Part shown: positions 43,869 through 52,063 of the stretch, piece by piece | Layout of the letters: the number at the start of each line of letters is the position of its first letter | How positions within the stretch are numbered: position 1 is the first letter of the stretch | Assembly (NCBI RefSeq): GCF_017876775.1 | Contig: NZ_JAGIOP010000002.1 | Span: 310,001-374,000 of the forward strand | Origin: Mycolicibacterium lutetiense | Lineage (GTDB): Bacteria > Actinomycetota > Actinomycetes > Mycobacteriales > Mycobacteriaceae | Direction: 5' to 3' | DNA: 64,000 bases | Translations under genes and position numbers: made by a program | The notes under the pieces: generated by a model | The model's database searches: none | Seen by the model: the letters and a program-made list of their open reading frames with translations, nothing else | Told to the model about the DNA's origin: nothing

Positions 43869-44213
43869 TCAACAGCACCCGTCGGATGCCGCCTTGGAGC
43901 AGAGTTCGGCGTCGGCAGTCAGCACCACATGCAGTAGATCGTTCAATGCGTGGGCGAGCTTGGGGTCGGCAAGTTCGTAGCGGGTACGCCGACCTTCCGG
44001 GACCGCTACAACCAGCCCGCAACCGCGCAGGCAGGCAAGGTGATTGGACATGCTCTGCCGTGACACCCCCGCCGCTTCGGCAAGGTCGGCCGGATACCCC
44101 GGGGCATCTTTGAGTGCCAGCAGGATCTTGGACCGGGTCTGGTCCGAGAGGGCGTGACCGAATCGGGCAAGCACTGCGACCTGGGGCAATATCTCCATTG
44201 GCCGAGAGTACAT
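43869..44213 (-). CDS. CmtR-like ArsR-family metal sensor
   Basis: This 114-residue protein is close to the mycobacterial Cd/Pb sensor CmtR. It has the ALSDQTRSKILLAL region, the recognition helix with two Cys SNHLACLRGCGLV (equivalent to CmtR Cys57 and Cys61) and a Cys in the C-terminal LTADAELCSKA (equivalent to Cys102). It adds an unusual CC end. Binding of cadmium or lead should release DNA. No metal-transport ATPase is adjacent. ATG 44213 probably begins a leaderless message, because a TACATA -10 lies 5 bases upstream within a dyad. Confidence 0.85.
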   Translation of the reverse strand: MYSRPMEILPQVAVLARFGHALSDQTRSKILLALKDAPGYPADLAEAAGVSRQSMSNHLACLRGCGLVVAVPEGRRTRYELADPKLAHALNDLLHVVLTADAELCSKAASDGCC

Positions 44214-44241
44214 CAGAATATGTATTCAGAAAATACTGAAC
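44214..44241 (-). promoter_or_regulatory. Operator/promoter of the CmtR-like gene
   Basis: Two dyads adjoin: GAATA-TG-TATTC (44216-44227) containing the TACATA -10 on the minus strand, and TTCAG-AAAATA-CTGAA (44225-44240). They sit directly before ATG 44213, so a bound repressor would block the promoter. Confidence 0.55.
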
Positions 44242-44336
44242 TATCGAGTGGGGTAGTCGCCTACTCATTTCGATGGCCGGCGCCCGGCGCAAGCTGATCC
44301 TGAACGGTTGTTGCCGTTCACCGAGGGGAGGTCGAG

Positions 44337-44990
44337 ATGCCGGTCAACGCCTTGGACATGTTGCTCGTCCACCGCGTGTTTCGCCGCGAACTCGGTGAGC
44401 TGGCGTGGTTGATCGACAGCGTGCAGCCCGGCGACAACTCGCGTGCGCGCATTGTCGGTCGCCATCTGAAATTGATGACCGATGCGCTGCATCACCACCA
44501 CATGGCCGAAGATGAGCTCGTTTGGCCGATCGTGTCGGCAAGGGCGCTGGATCGGAGATCCGACATCAAACGGATGGAAGGTCAACACGGGCAGATCGCA
44601 ACGGTGCTCGATGAGGTGCAGGCTGACCGCGTGGCATGGACGAAGTTTGTACAACGATCGACCACTGAACGGCTACGGGGGTCGTTCGCCCAGCTGTCCG
44701 AACAGGTGTTGGCCCACCTCGATGACGAGGAACGCGACGCATTACCGGTTATCGTCCAGCACTTGACCCCCGAGGAGTGGGGAGCCGCGGTCAAGAGGGG
44801 AGCGTCGTTCCTGACCACACATCCACGATTGGGCACCGTACTCGGCGGTCTTGTGCTGGACTACGCATCCCCCGAAGAGCGCCGCTCGTTCCTGGCGGGA
44901 GTACCTCTGCCGCAACGGGTCTTGGTGAAATCTCTGGGCTCGCGCTCGTTGTCGGCGTACCGGAAGAAGTTGTACGCCGTGCAGAGCTAG
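44337..44990 (+). CDS. Hemerythrin-domain protein
   Basis: This 217-residue protein is a four-helix hemerythrin-like domain (about 5-150). Candidate iron ligands are His in LLVHRVFRRE, the cluster HHHHMAEDELVWP, EGQHGQI and AHLDDEERDALP. The C-terminal 65 residues are helical and unassigned. It may bind a di-iron centre for oxygen or NO sensing or oxidative protection. GAGGGGAGG precedes ATG 44337. Its promoter is in the 120-base gap shared with the CmtR-like gene. Confidence 0.88.
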   Translation: MPVNALDMLLVHRVFRRELGELAWLIDSVQPGDNSRARIVGRHLKLMTDALHHHHMAEDELVWPIVSARALDRRSDIKRMEGQHGQIATVLDEVQADRVAWTKFVQRSTTERLRGSFAQLSEQVLAHLDDEERDALPVIVQHLTPEEWGAAVKRGASFLTTHPRLGTVLGGLVLDYASPEERRSFLAGVPLPQRVLVKSLGSRSLSAYRKKLYAVQS

Positions 44991-45020
44991 CCAGCGTCGG
45001 GCCGGAGCGGAGCATCGTCG

Positions 45021-45356
45021 CTAGATGGCCCCGGGTGTGCCGGGTGGGCTCATCGACCCGTCGACATTCGGCACCATCGCCGGGGCGGGTATGCCCCCGT
45101 CCACCGCGTTGTCCCCGGGAATTCCGTCGTCTGGTGTCTGGTCGTACATGCCTCCCCAGCAGGCCGGATTCCACCCCTCCGTCGCGCATGCCGGATCATC
45201 CGGGCTGGTGGGGGAATCGAGAGCCGCGGGCATGCGGGGTATCGCTGAAACGACGGACACCGGCGTGACCGCGCCCAGCACCGCTATCCCCGAGAGTGCC
45301 GCCACCGCAGACCTTGTCAGGACGTGTCGCACCTCAGAAGTCATCATCGAACGCAT
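45021..45356 (-). CDS. Small secreted protein
   Basis: This protein of about 111 residues starts at ATG 45356 with GAAGGAG upstream. It has a signal peptide (about 1-38 ending VVSAI) followed by an acidic, Pro/Gly-rich mature region with one Cys pair (DPACATEGWNPACWG). No recognised family. It lies convergent with the hemerythrin gene (30 bases). Confidence 0.68.
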   Translation of the reverse strand: MRSMMTSEVRHVLTRSAVAALSGIAVLGAVTPVSVVSAIPRMPAALDSPTSPDDPACATEGWNPACWGGMYDQTPDDGIPGDNAVDGGIPAPAMVPNVDGSMSPPGTPGAI

Positions 45357-45497
45357 CGTTCGCTCCTTCGTCCCGGCCAAACGAGTCAGCTAGATGTTTG
45401 CCGACATCGCACTGCCATCGCTCATGCTTGCAGCTCCACACCTACCGCGGGTGGAAACCGCAACTTCGCTGGAAGAAACTCCGGCGCCGCCGCGAAC

Positions 45498-45515
45498 TTT
45501 GACGCGCATGTCAAA
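45498..45515. promoter_or_regulatory. Dyad TTTGAC-N6-GTCAAA
   Basis: A perfect 6-bp inverted repeat with a GCGCAT centre lies 142 bases upstream of the small secreted protein gene. It is probably a binding site in its promoter region. No neighbouring regulator is an obvious owner. Confidence 0.4.
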
Positions 45516-45550
45516 AATGTTGAGCGACAACATCGTCCAGAACGCGGGGT

Positions 45551-45580
45551 GGCCGGCGCTCCCGGCGGGGAACGCCGGCC
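45551..45580 (-). terminator. Terminator-like hairpin after the MBL hydrolase gene
   Basis: GGCCGGCG (45551-45558) and CGCCGGCC (45573-45580) form an 8-bp GC-only stem with a 14-base loop, starting 16 bases beyond the stop of the metallo-hydrolase gene on the minus strand. There is no T-tract. Confidence 0.55.
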
Positions 45581-45595
45581 GATCACGACAGGCGA

Positions 45596-46507
45596 TCAGT
45601 AATCCCAGCCGGCAGGTACACACCGGAAGACGTCGCCGGCGGTCGCCACGTGGCAGACGGACGGGAACGGCAGGTGGGTGGCCACCAGCGATTCTCCCGT
45701 CGCTGCCAGCTCGCGTAGAAGCTCGACGCGGACGCGGGCCGCTTCCTCGGGGTCGTGTTCGAATCCGTTCTGCCACTCGGGGTTATCGAATCCGGGTGCG
45801 AACACGGCGTCGCCGGCGAAGGTCAGCTTCTCGCCGCCAGACGCCAGACGGACCACGCTGTGCCCGGGGGTGTGGCCGCCGGTACGGCTGATGAGTACGC
45901 CCGGCGCGACCTCATATTCCGTCTCAAACGTCCGTAGCTGGCCTCGGTAGTCGTCCAAGAACTGCGAGGCGACCCTCCGAAGGACATCCGGTATCGGCTG
46001 CGGCATGACGGTGCGGGAGAAATCGGGCGACTCCCAGAACTCAGCTTCGGCCGCCGCCGCGTGGACCCGCAGGTCCGGTCGCAGTCGTTCCTTCACCCCT
46101 TCGGTGATCAGGCCACCCACATGGTCCATGTGCATGTGAGTGAGCACCACATCGGTCACGGAACCGAGATCGACACCAGCGGCTTCGAGTCGCTGGACCG
46201 TTTGACCGGCCCGGGGAAAGTCCGGGAACTCCAGTCCCAGCCCGGCATCGACGAGGATGGTCTGAGCGCCGCTACGGACCACCACGATGTTCAGCGGCCA
46301 GTCGACTACCTCGGGCGGCAGGAAATTGTCGCCCAGCCAGCCTGCCAGTTCGGTCGGCTCGACGTTGGTGGCCAACGTCGAGGCGGTTATCGGCAGCACG
46401 CCGTCGCTGATCACCAGAACGTCGATGTCGCCGACCTGCACTGCATAGCGCGACGGAACCAACTCGTCGACCGGACTTCCGGCCTGTGCGATGTTGTCCA
46501 CGCTCAT
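45596..46507 (-). CDS. MBL-fold metallo-hydrolase
   Basis: This protein of about 303 residues has the zinc motif THMHMDHVGG (about 125-134), an Asp-containing ILVDAGLGLEFPD, HTPGHS and LTFAGDAVF, and a C-terminal THLPFPS. It resembles quorum-quenching lactonase or related MBL hydrolases, but the substrate cannot be set. The start is ATG 46507 with GGAGGAG 6 bases upstream. Confidence 0.88.
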   Translation of the reverse strand: MSVDNIAQAGSPVDELVPSRYAVQVGDIDVLVISDGVLPITASTLATNVEPTELAGWLGDNFLPPEVVDWPLNIVVVRSGAQTILVDAGLGLEFPDFPRAGQTVQRLEAAGVDLGSVTDVVLTHMHMDHVGGLITEGVKERLRPDLRVHAAAAEAEFWESPDFSRTVMPQPIPDVLRRVASQFLDDYRGQLRTFETEYEVAPGVLISRTGGHTPGHSVVRLASGGEKLTFAGDAVFAPGFDNPEWQNGFEHDPEEAARVRVELLRELAATGESLVATHLPFPSVCHVATAGDVFRCVPAGWDY

Positions 46508-46587
46508 GTTGTCTCCTCCTGAGGGCCGCACTGAAGACTTGTCGAATGACCTGTCTTTCTCGTGGGAACGTCCTCGGGCCGCAGGAA

Positions 46588-46770
46588 CTATCCAGAGTGG
46601 GGCTCATCGATTTGTTCGCGAAGGATGTCGCCGTGCCCGGCATGCCTCGCGAACTCTTCGATCATGGCGAGCAGGGTCCACCGCATGCTCACGGTTCCCT
46701 CGGCAGGGATGTCTATCGTGGCGTCGAGGTCGAAGCGCGAGGCGATTCTGTTGTACGGCCGTCGACCAGA
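46588..46770 (-). pseudogene. Remnant of a DinB/DUF664-like mycothiol-transferase-family gene
   Basis: The minus-strand frame ending at TAG 46588 reads [40 protein letters not shown] and [14 protein letters not shown]. That is the C-terminal third of a DinB-fold protein, with the conserved MIEE-ARHxGHxDILRE helix carrying the third metal His. No N-terminal half or start codon is present; upstream codons lose similarity at about 46820, where a cutinase remnant begins. Confidence 0.65.
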
Positions 46771-46832
46771 CCCGGGGAGTGTGGCCCGACGGGAGTCGTC
46801 GGGAGTAGTCGCTACAACCGGCTGACGGCAAA

Positions 46833-47000
46833 CTACGCGGCCTGGTCGACCATGCCGTTGGCGATGTAGGCGTTGTGCGCGCCGCTCGGCGGCCCGGGCG
46901 CGGCACCATTACACACGCTGTCACCGGTGGCGTACAGATCGATGGTCTTGGGCGGCACCAGGGCCAAGTGCGCGGAAAATCGTTGGACGGGGTCGCGGCC
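46833..47000 (-). pseudogene. Remnant of a cutinase-family (Culp) gene
   Basis: The minus-strand frame ending at TAG 46833 reads [18 protein letters not shown] and [17 protein letters not shown], matching the C-terminus of mycobacterial cutinase-like esterases. The catalytic Asp (GDSVC) and His (AHNAY) are retained. The nucleophile half and the signal peptide are absent. The frame continues upstream to 47081 without recognisable similarity. Confidence 0.65.
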
Positions 47001-47157
47001 GGATTGATAGCGTGCCGGCGACCGTGACAGCACGCGAGGAAGTGAGACCCATGGACGCTGTAACCCTGTGGGTGCTCCCACTCGCGTTCACGGTCGGGCG
47101 ATCGAGGTAGGTGTCGTCAGGAGCGCCCGAACACCGGCACTTCCGAAAGGCACCACC

Positions 47158-47916
47158 ATGCATTTCAGCTCTGAGACATCGTCGAACGGTGTCATCGAAC
47201 GCACCTTCACCCTGGACGACATCACCGGTGTGCTCTGGTCACCGGAGACCAGCTCCGGCGGCGCGCCCGTGATCCTGGCCGGTCACCCCGGCGGCCTGGA
47301 CAAGAAGGCTCCAGGGCACGTAGCGCGGGCCCATTCCTCGGTGCTCACGGATGGTTTTCACGTCGTCTCGATTGATGCGCCCGGACATGGCGACCGGCCA
47401 CGCAGCCCAGCCGATGTTCGCCTGGTCACCGCCTTCCAGCAGGCTCGGGCGGAAGGCAGCCCGTCGTTCGGTCGGCGCCTCGCTGAGTACTGCCACTCGG
47501 TGGCCGAACGCGCCGTTCCCGAATGGCAGGCGACGATCAATGCCGTACAAGCCCTGCCCGAGATCGACGCACGGGCGCCTATCGGCTACTCGGGCATGAC
47601 GCTCGCGAGCGCGATCGGAATACCGCTGGCCGCGGCCGAGCCTCGGATCACTGCTGCGCTCTTCGGAGGGGTAGTCGCCCACGATGCGCTGCTCGAGGCA
47701 GCGAAGCAGGTAACCATCCCGGTCGAGTTCCTCCTCCCGTGGGACGACAGGGAGATCCCGCGCGGATTCGGTCTCGAGTTGTTCGGCGCCTTCGCCTCGG
47801 AAGACAAAGTGCTGCATGCCTTCCCGGGCCGGCATCACCCGGTGCCCACGGACCGGATCGACACTCGATTCTTCCCCCGGCATCTCGGACGCTCGTCGAC
47901 CACAGTGGCGGGCTGA
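47158..47916 (+). CDS. Alpha/beta-hydrolase family protein
   Basis: This protein of about 252 residues has VILAGHPGGLDKKAPG (oxyanion region), VVSIDAPGHGDRP, IGYSGMTLASAIG as the nucleophile elbow (G-Y-S-G-M), LLPWDDREIP and FPGRHHPVP for the acid and His. The order is conserved, but the substrate is unknown. GAAAGG precedes ATG 47158; a longer frame to 47068 is less likely. Confidence 0.82.
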   Translation: MHFSSETSSNGVIERTFTLDDITGVLWSPETSSGGAPVILAGHPGGLDKKAPGHVARAHSSVLTDGFHVVSIDAPGHGDRPRSPADVRLVTAFQQARAEGSPSFGRRLAEYCHSVAERAVPEWQATINAVQALPEIDARAPIGYSGMTLASAIGIPLAAAEPRITAALFGGVVAHDALLEAAKQVTIPVEFLLPWDDREIPRGFGLELFGAFASEDKVLHAFPGRHHPVPTDRIDTRFFPRHLGRSSTTVAG

Positions 47917-47979
47917 CGGGGCCAGGGAGCGGAAAGGTTCACGTAGCATGAAACACAGTCGGTGAGTGGAAAGTTGGAT

Positions 47980-48483
47980 ATGTGGACTACCCGAGTTGAA
48001 CAGCCGCAGGATGTCGGCCGCATCCACGCGGTGAACGCGGCCGCGTTCCCCACGGCGCTCGAAGCGAACCTCGTCGATGCGCTCCGAGAAGACCCGACCG
48101 CATGGATAGACGGACTGTCCATCGTCAGCTGCGACGTGAACGGTGAAATTGTGGGATATGCGTTGCTCACGCGATGCACCGTCGACGGTCATCCCGCCCT
48201 CGCACTCGGGCCCTGCGCGGTCCTGCCCGACCTCCAGCGAAGTGGGGCCGGGTCGGCAGCGATTCGCGCAGGGCTTGAGCGCGCGCGCCAACTGGGGGAG
48301 AACCTCGTTGTCGTGCTGGGGCACGCTGACTACTACCCGCGATTCGGGTTCGGCCCGGCATCGCGCCTCGGTATCACTGCGCCGTTTGACGCGCCGGACG
48401 GCAACTTCCTGAGCCTGACCCTGGATCCTGAAGCGGCGGCACCCCGCGGTGAGATTGCATATGCCAAAGCCTTCGGCGTCTGA
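47980..48483 (+). CDS. GNAT-family N-acetyltransferase (YhbS-like)
   Basis: This protein of about 167 residues has NGEIVGYALLTRC, LALGPCAVLPDLQRSGAGSAAIRAGLE (acetyl-CoA loop) and VVLGHADYYPRFGFGPAS, the HxxYYPRFGF motif typical of YhbS-like acetyltransferases. The start is ATG 47980 with GGAAAG upstream; GTG 47962 is in frame. Substrate unknown. Confidence 0.87.
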   Translation: MWTTRVEQPQDVGRIHAVNAAAFPTALEANLVDALREDPTAWIDGLSIVSCDVNGEIVGYALLTRCTVDGHPALALGPCAVLPDLQRSGAGSAAIRAGLERARQLGENLVVVLGHADYYPRFGFGPASRLGITAPFDAPDGNFLSLTLDPEAAAPRGEIAYAKAFGV

Positions 48484-48499
48484 CGCCTGAACCGCACCG

Positions 48500-49387
48500 T
48501 CACTCGCGCGTGAGGCGGATCAGCTGCGATTCTGCCTGCACCGCAGCTTCTTCGGCGGTTCGTAACCTGTTCTGCAGCTCATCGGCGGACTGTTGTGCGA
48601 GGTCGAGTTGTGCATCCGCTGCCTCGAGGTCGTGCTGCGCGGCCGCGAGGGTCTCGAGGACTTTCTCGTAGCGCCGGCGTGCGGTTGCGACCTTGTGCCG
48701 ATGTTCCTTCAACGTTGCGAGCGCGCCGTCGTGTGCGGCGCGGGCCCCGCCCAGTTCGGATGCGGTGGCGTCACGGCGGCGCCGGGCCTCCTCGACCGCG
48801 GCGGCGTCCTCGTGTGACTGCTCCTCTGGCGACGGAAGCGACGGAAGCGACGGCGGTGGTGGGGTGGCCCTCGGCGAGGACCCAGAGTCGGATCGGGCCC
48901 GCGTGATCACAACGGACGACGCTCCGAAGTCACCGAATCCTGACCACTCTTCCGCTCGGGACAGCCTTCCCAATCGCGCAGTGACCTCGGGATCGGCGAT
49001 CGCCGCCTGGAGTGTGCCGGTGACGTCGTCGCGCAATGCCGCTGGCGGATCGGGCAATTCGGCGGCCGCGAATCCAGCACGGGCCAGCCCCTGCACAAGC
49101 AACCGCTGCGCCGTGGACAGCTCGCGGATGCGTTGTCCGTCCATGGCCGCATGTGCGGCACGCAGCGATTCGTGCAAGCTCGTCAATTTCGAGCGGGCTG
49201 TCGCGTCGGTCAGTACGAGCAAGTTCACCACCCACGCAGCCGTCGTCGGCCGTTTAGCCGCGGCGATCACCTTGGCCGCCAACACATCACCACGCTTCTT
49301 TGCTGCTGCCGCGAGCTCATTGCGCCGTGCGGTGAACTCCTCCGGCCGCAAGCCGTAGAGCGAATTGAGGTCGTCGTCGACGGTCAT
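48500..49387 (-). CDS. Conserved coiled-coil hypothetical protein
   Basis: This protein of about 295 residues has an N-terminal helical domain (LNSLYGLRPEEFTARRNELAAAAKKRGD, AAKRPTTAAWVVNLL), a Ser/Pro-rich linker with two LPS repeats (SLPSLPS) and a long C-terminal coiled coil (about 205-290). The N-terminal block is recognisable from actinobacterial hypothetical proteins, without known function. The start is ATG 49387 with GGGAG upstream. Confidence 0.75.
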   Translation of the reverse strand: MTVDDDLNSLYGLRPEEFTARRNELAAAAKKRGDVLAAKVIAAAKRPTTAAWVVNLLVLTDATARSKLTSLHESLRAAHAAMDGQRIRELSTAQRLLVQGLARAGFAAAELPDPPAALRDDVTGTLQAAIADPEVTARLGRLSRAEEWSGFGDFGASSVVITRARSDSGSSPRATPPPPSLPSLPSPEEQSHEDAAAVEEARRRRDATASELGGARAAHDGALATLKEHRHKVATARRRYEKVLETLAAAQHDLEAADAQLDLAQQSADELQNRLRTAEEAAVQAESQLIRLTRE

Positions 49388-49424
49388 GGCAATCTCCCAG
49401 CGCGGCAACTCCGGTTTCCGCCAG

Positions 49425-50075
49425 TCACACTCGACCCCCGAATGCACGCAGTTCCTCCACCATTGGGCCGGGCCCGGCCATGGTGATCTCGCCTGCTGCT
49501 CGCCGCCCCGACAGCCATCGGACCAGATCCGGGGGAGAGCCACCGACAATCACTTCGGGCCCCGACTTCGGGCCGACCGACCACCGGTGGTCGCCGTCGC
49601 TGGTCCCGACCGTCACCCGAACGCCGACGGGCAGCTTCTTGAGCTGATAGCGCAGCACGAGGGGAATGGCCGCCACGAGCGTTGCCGGCACCGCGTGGGC
49701 TCGTGTGCCGAAACCGATGAGATCCTCGTGATGGGTCCAGTATTCGAACAGGGCCAGCGGAGCCACCACCGGATGTAGCAGCAGCCGTGGCATGGGCCGA
49801 CGCAACCGATCGATCACTGCCGCAAAACCGTGGCGTCGCTCCCGACGAAGCGCTGTGTCCACCATCTTCGGTGTGCCTGCGACCGAAACCCCGCGGGTTA
49901 CCAGGGATCGAGCGATGAAGGTCGTCACGCCGCCGTAGCGTTCTTCGCCGACCAGGTGGGCCGCAAGGTCGAGTGCGGTCCAATCGCCGCACGCGGTAGG
50001 GGCCGCCGGACCCAACTCGATCAACGACTGGGTGACTGCCGCTCGTTCGGCCTTGACGTCCGCTGCGATCGTCAT
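49425..50075 (-). CDS. Maleylpyruvate isomerase-family (mycothiol-dependent) protein
   Basis: This 216-residue DinB-like four-helix protein has PTACGDWTALDLAAHLVGEER, the N-terminal maleylpyruvate isomerase domain signature with first metal His, and FEYWTHHEDLIGF with the second. It resembles the TIGR03085 family. In mycobacteria such proteins use mycothiol for isomerisation or S-transfer; the substrate is unknown. The start is ATG 50075. Confidence 0.85.
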   Translation of the reverse strand: MTIAADVKAERAAVTQSLIELGPAAPTACGDWTALDLAAHLVGEERYGGVTTFIARSLVTRGVSVAGTPKMVDTALRRERRHGFAAVIDRLRRPMPRLLLHPVVAPLALFEYWTHHEDLIGFGTRAHAVPATLVAAIPLVLRYQLKKLPVGVRVTVGTSDGDHRWSVGPKSGPEVIVGGSPPDLVRWLSGRRAAGEITMAGPGPMVEELRAFGGRV

Positions 50076-50160
50076 GTCCAGAAGTGTTACCTGAGTCCGA
50101 CGGCAGTCGTCACTTTTCCCACGATTTGACCCTCACCGGCACGCACCGGCCACTCTCGGC

Positions 50161-50368
50161 AAGCTGTTTGGTCAGCTCGTCCAGAGCACCTTGGATCACG
50201 CTTGGCGAATAGCGGCCCCAGTTGGATTGGCCCGACACCTACCAGGCCGAGTACATCGCACTGACCCAGCTGCAGGCGGACGCGCTGGCCACTGCGGACA
50301 GGAAACTCGCCGATTCGGCGAGCGCGTTCGTCGAAACCGTTTCTCCAGCAGAGATTTTGCGGCCATAG
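50161..50368 (+). pseudogene. Remnant of a VapC-type PIN-domain toxin
   Basis: The plus-strand frame 50213-50368 reads LDWPDTYQAEYIALTQLQAD followed by ALATADRKLADSASAFVETV, the C-terminal half of a VapC toxin with its acidic residues. The preceding HAWRIA helix is present but in another frame, and an in-frame TAG at 50210 separates them, so a frameshift near 50213 broke the gene. No N-terminus or VapB antitoxin is visible. Confidence 0.65.
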
Positions 50369-50389
50369 AGTGCGGTCCATGCCGCGTTT

Positions 50390-50435
50390 GTAACCGGGTG
50401 GCGGCGGATCTCGAATTTCTCCGCCACCCGGTTAC
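50390..50435. repeat. Perfect 15-bp inverted repeat
   Basis: GTAACCGGGTGGCGG (50390-50404) and its exact reverse complement (50421-50435) flank a 16-base loop. It lies between the VapC remnant and the 3' end of the secreted protein gene on the minus strand (stop 50472), so it can act as that gene's terminator. The length of perfect pairing is unusual for this window. Confidence 0.65.
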
Positions 50436-50471
50436 GGACGTGAAGGTTCGGTGACCGCGGGGGTGTTGCGG

Positions 50472-51842
50472 CTACTTCAAGACGATCACCACGGCGTAGC
50501 CGTCATGGTCGCCGGTTGTCGTGGTGGCGGTGTTGTACGAGTTGTCCAAGGGGACCATGCCGCCATAGGTCGCCTGGCCGCTCGCGATGAGCCGCATCGC
50601 CAGCGCATTGCGGGCGAGGTTGGATGAGACGTACGCGTGTCTGGGCAGCAGCTCGTAGATGACGAACTGTTCGGTGCTGAACGAGCCGCTCCAGACGTAC
50701 CCGGTGCTGGTCTCCACCGGGTCGGGTCCGAAGATTCGGCCATGGTTGTTGGGGAAAAGGAAGAAGTTGTCCGAGTAGCCCACCAGGAGGCCAGTGGGCT
50801 GCTGCCCGTAGGTCACGTCGTCGATCGTGCCGTGGAACCCGGTGCTGTGAATGGGTTGGGCGGGAAAGCCGGACCAGAACATCGCGGTGTTGAGCTTGCG
50901 CGCCGACTCAGCAGCTGATGTCGACGTCGGGTCGACGATGATGACGTTGACCGGCTCCAGGACCGTCCTGCCACCATGCGGCAGCCCACCGTAATTGGAT
51001 ATCTGCCCGTTGGACTGAAGCATCCATTTGCCGATGTCGCCGTACACCGTCGGGGCCTGATCGGTGGGGGCCGGTACCCCGGGTGCAATCGCCGGGACGG
51101 CGTTGACGCCGACCGGGGTGTGACCGGCTGCCGGCCCGAAGTGGTTGGCGCCGAGGGCAATGCGTTCGACTTCCCGGTGGACCAACTGCACCATGGTTTG
51201 CACCATCGGCATCGGGACTGCCGGTGCGCCAACGGTATTCACCGCTGAGGGCGTGACGGCGAGGGCCGACACGACTCCCGAGACCGCGGTCGCGACGGGA
51301 TTCGCGATGGCCGGCTCGGCGTGCGCGGCCGTCGCCGCGGACATCGGGGCCCTGCCGGTCGTCGAAGGTGAAGGGGCAGAAGACTTGTTGATCGCGTCGG
51401 CGGGTGAGCGTGCCGCACGTACTGACTTGGCAGCGCTGTCGCCCGAGCGGCGGATGGACGGCTCCGTGGTGGCAGAGCGGGTGGCAGCCAGGGGTGAGCG
51501 CCGATCGCTGATCGGCGCTCTGCGGCCGTGGGCCAGCTTGATCCCTGGAACGGGTGACAAACCGCGTTTGCGCGTCTTGGCGCCGGGCGATCCGGCGGAG
51601 GGGGATCCCTTGACTGTGCCGGCACCGGTCGGTGAATCCGACGAATGTGCTGCGGTACCACCCGCGTTATCCGCGGGGCCTTCGGCATTGGCGATTCCGG
51701 CACATCCTGCCACCACCGCACCGATGCCCAAGGTCAGCGCCAATAGACCGACGCGACCCACGTACATCGCTGCGCCCGGTGCGGTCGGTCCGGCGGAAAT
51801 TCGATGTTGCGCTGCGATATACGAGGCAGTGTGCCGACCCAT
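50472..51842 (-). CDS. Exported protein with low-complexity N-terminal region
   Basis: This 456-residue protein has a hydrophobic segment (about 27-47, VGLLALTLGIGAVVAGCAG) acting as signal or anchor, then a long Ser/Ala/Arg/Pro-rich disordered region (50-190). The ordered C-terminal domain (about 250-456) has GKWMLQSNGQISNYGGLPHG, VIIVDPTSTSAAES, SGFHGTIDD-type strands (STGFHGTIDDVTYG) and GDHDGYAVVIVLK. I do not recognise the domain. A Cys in VVAGCAG could be a lipobox. ATG 51842 is used; ATG 51767 is in frame. Confidence 0.72.
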   Translation of the reverse strand: MGRHTASYIAAQHRISAGPTAPGAAMYVGRVGLLALTLGIGAVVAGCAGIANAEGPADNAGGTAAHSSDSPTGAGTVKGSPSAGSPGAKTRKRGLSPVPGIKLAHGRRAPISDRRSPLAATRSATTEPSIRRSGDSAAKSVRAARSPADAINKSSAPSPSTTGRAPMSAATAAHAEPAIANPVATAVSGVVSALAVTPSAVNTVGAPAVPMPMVQTMVQLVHREVERIALGANHFGPAAGHTPVGVNAVPAIAPGVPAPTDQAPTVYGDIGKWMLQSNGQISNYGGLPHGGRTVLEPVNVIIVDPTSTSAAESARKLNTAMFWSGFPAQPIHSTGFHGTIDDVTYGQQPTGLLVGYSDNFFLFPNNHGRIFGPDPVETSTGYVWSGSFSTEQFVIYELLPRHAYVSSNLARNALAMRLIASGQATYGGMVPLDNSYNTATTTTGDHDGYAVVIVLK

Positions 51843-52063
51843 GGCTGTCCCGATCGTTCCCGGCGGATGACCACAACTCTCCGCGTGTTCCCAGCCATCG
51901 TCGGCTGACGAAGTTTATACACACGGAGGACCGGGCCGATACAAGATTCAGGGGGATCGAGGAGACTGGAGATTGCGCGACGGTTTCAGTTGGGCAAAGG
52001 TACGGCACCTTACCCGCGATGCGAGTCGCCGACATCCCTGTTTGGCTTTACCTTGGTAAAGCT

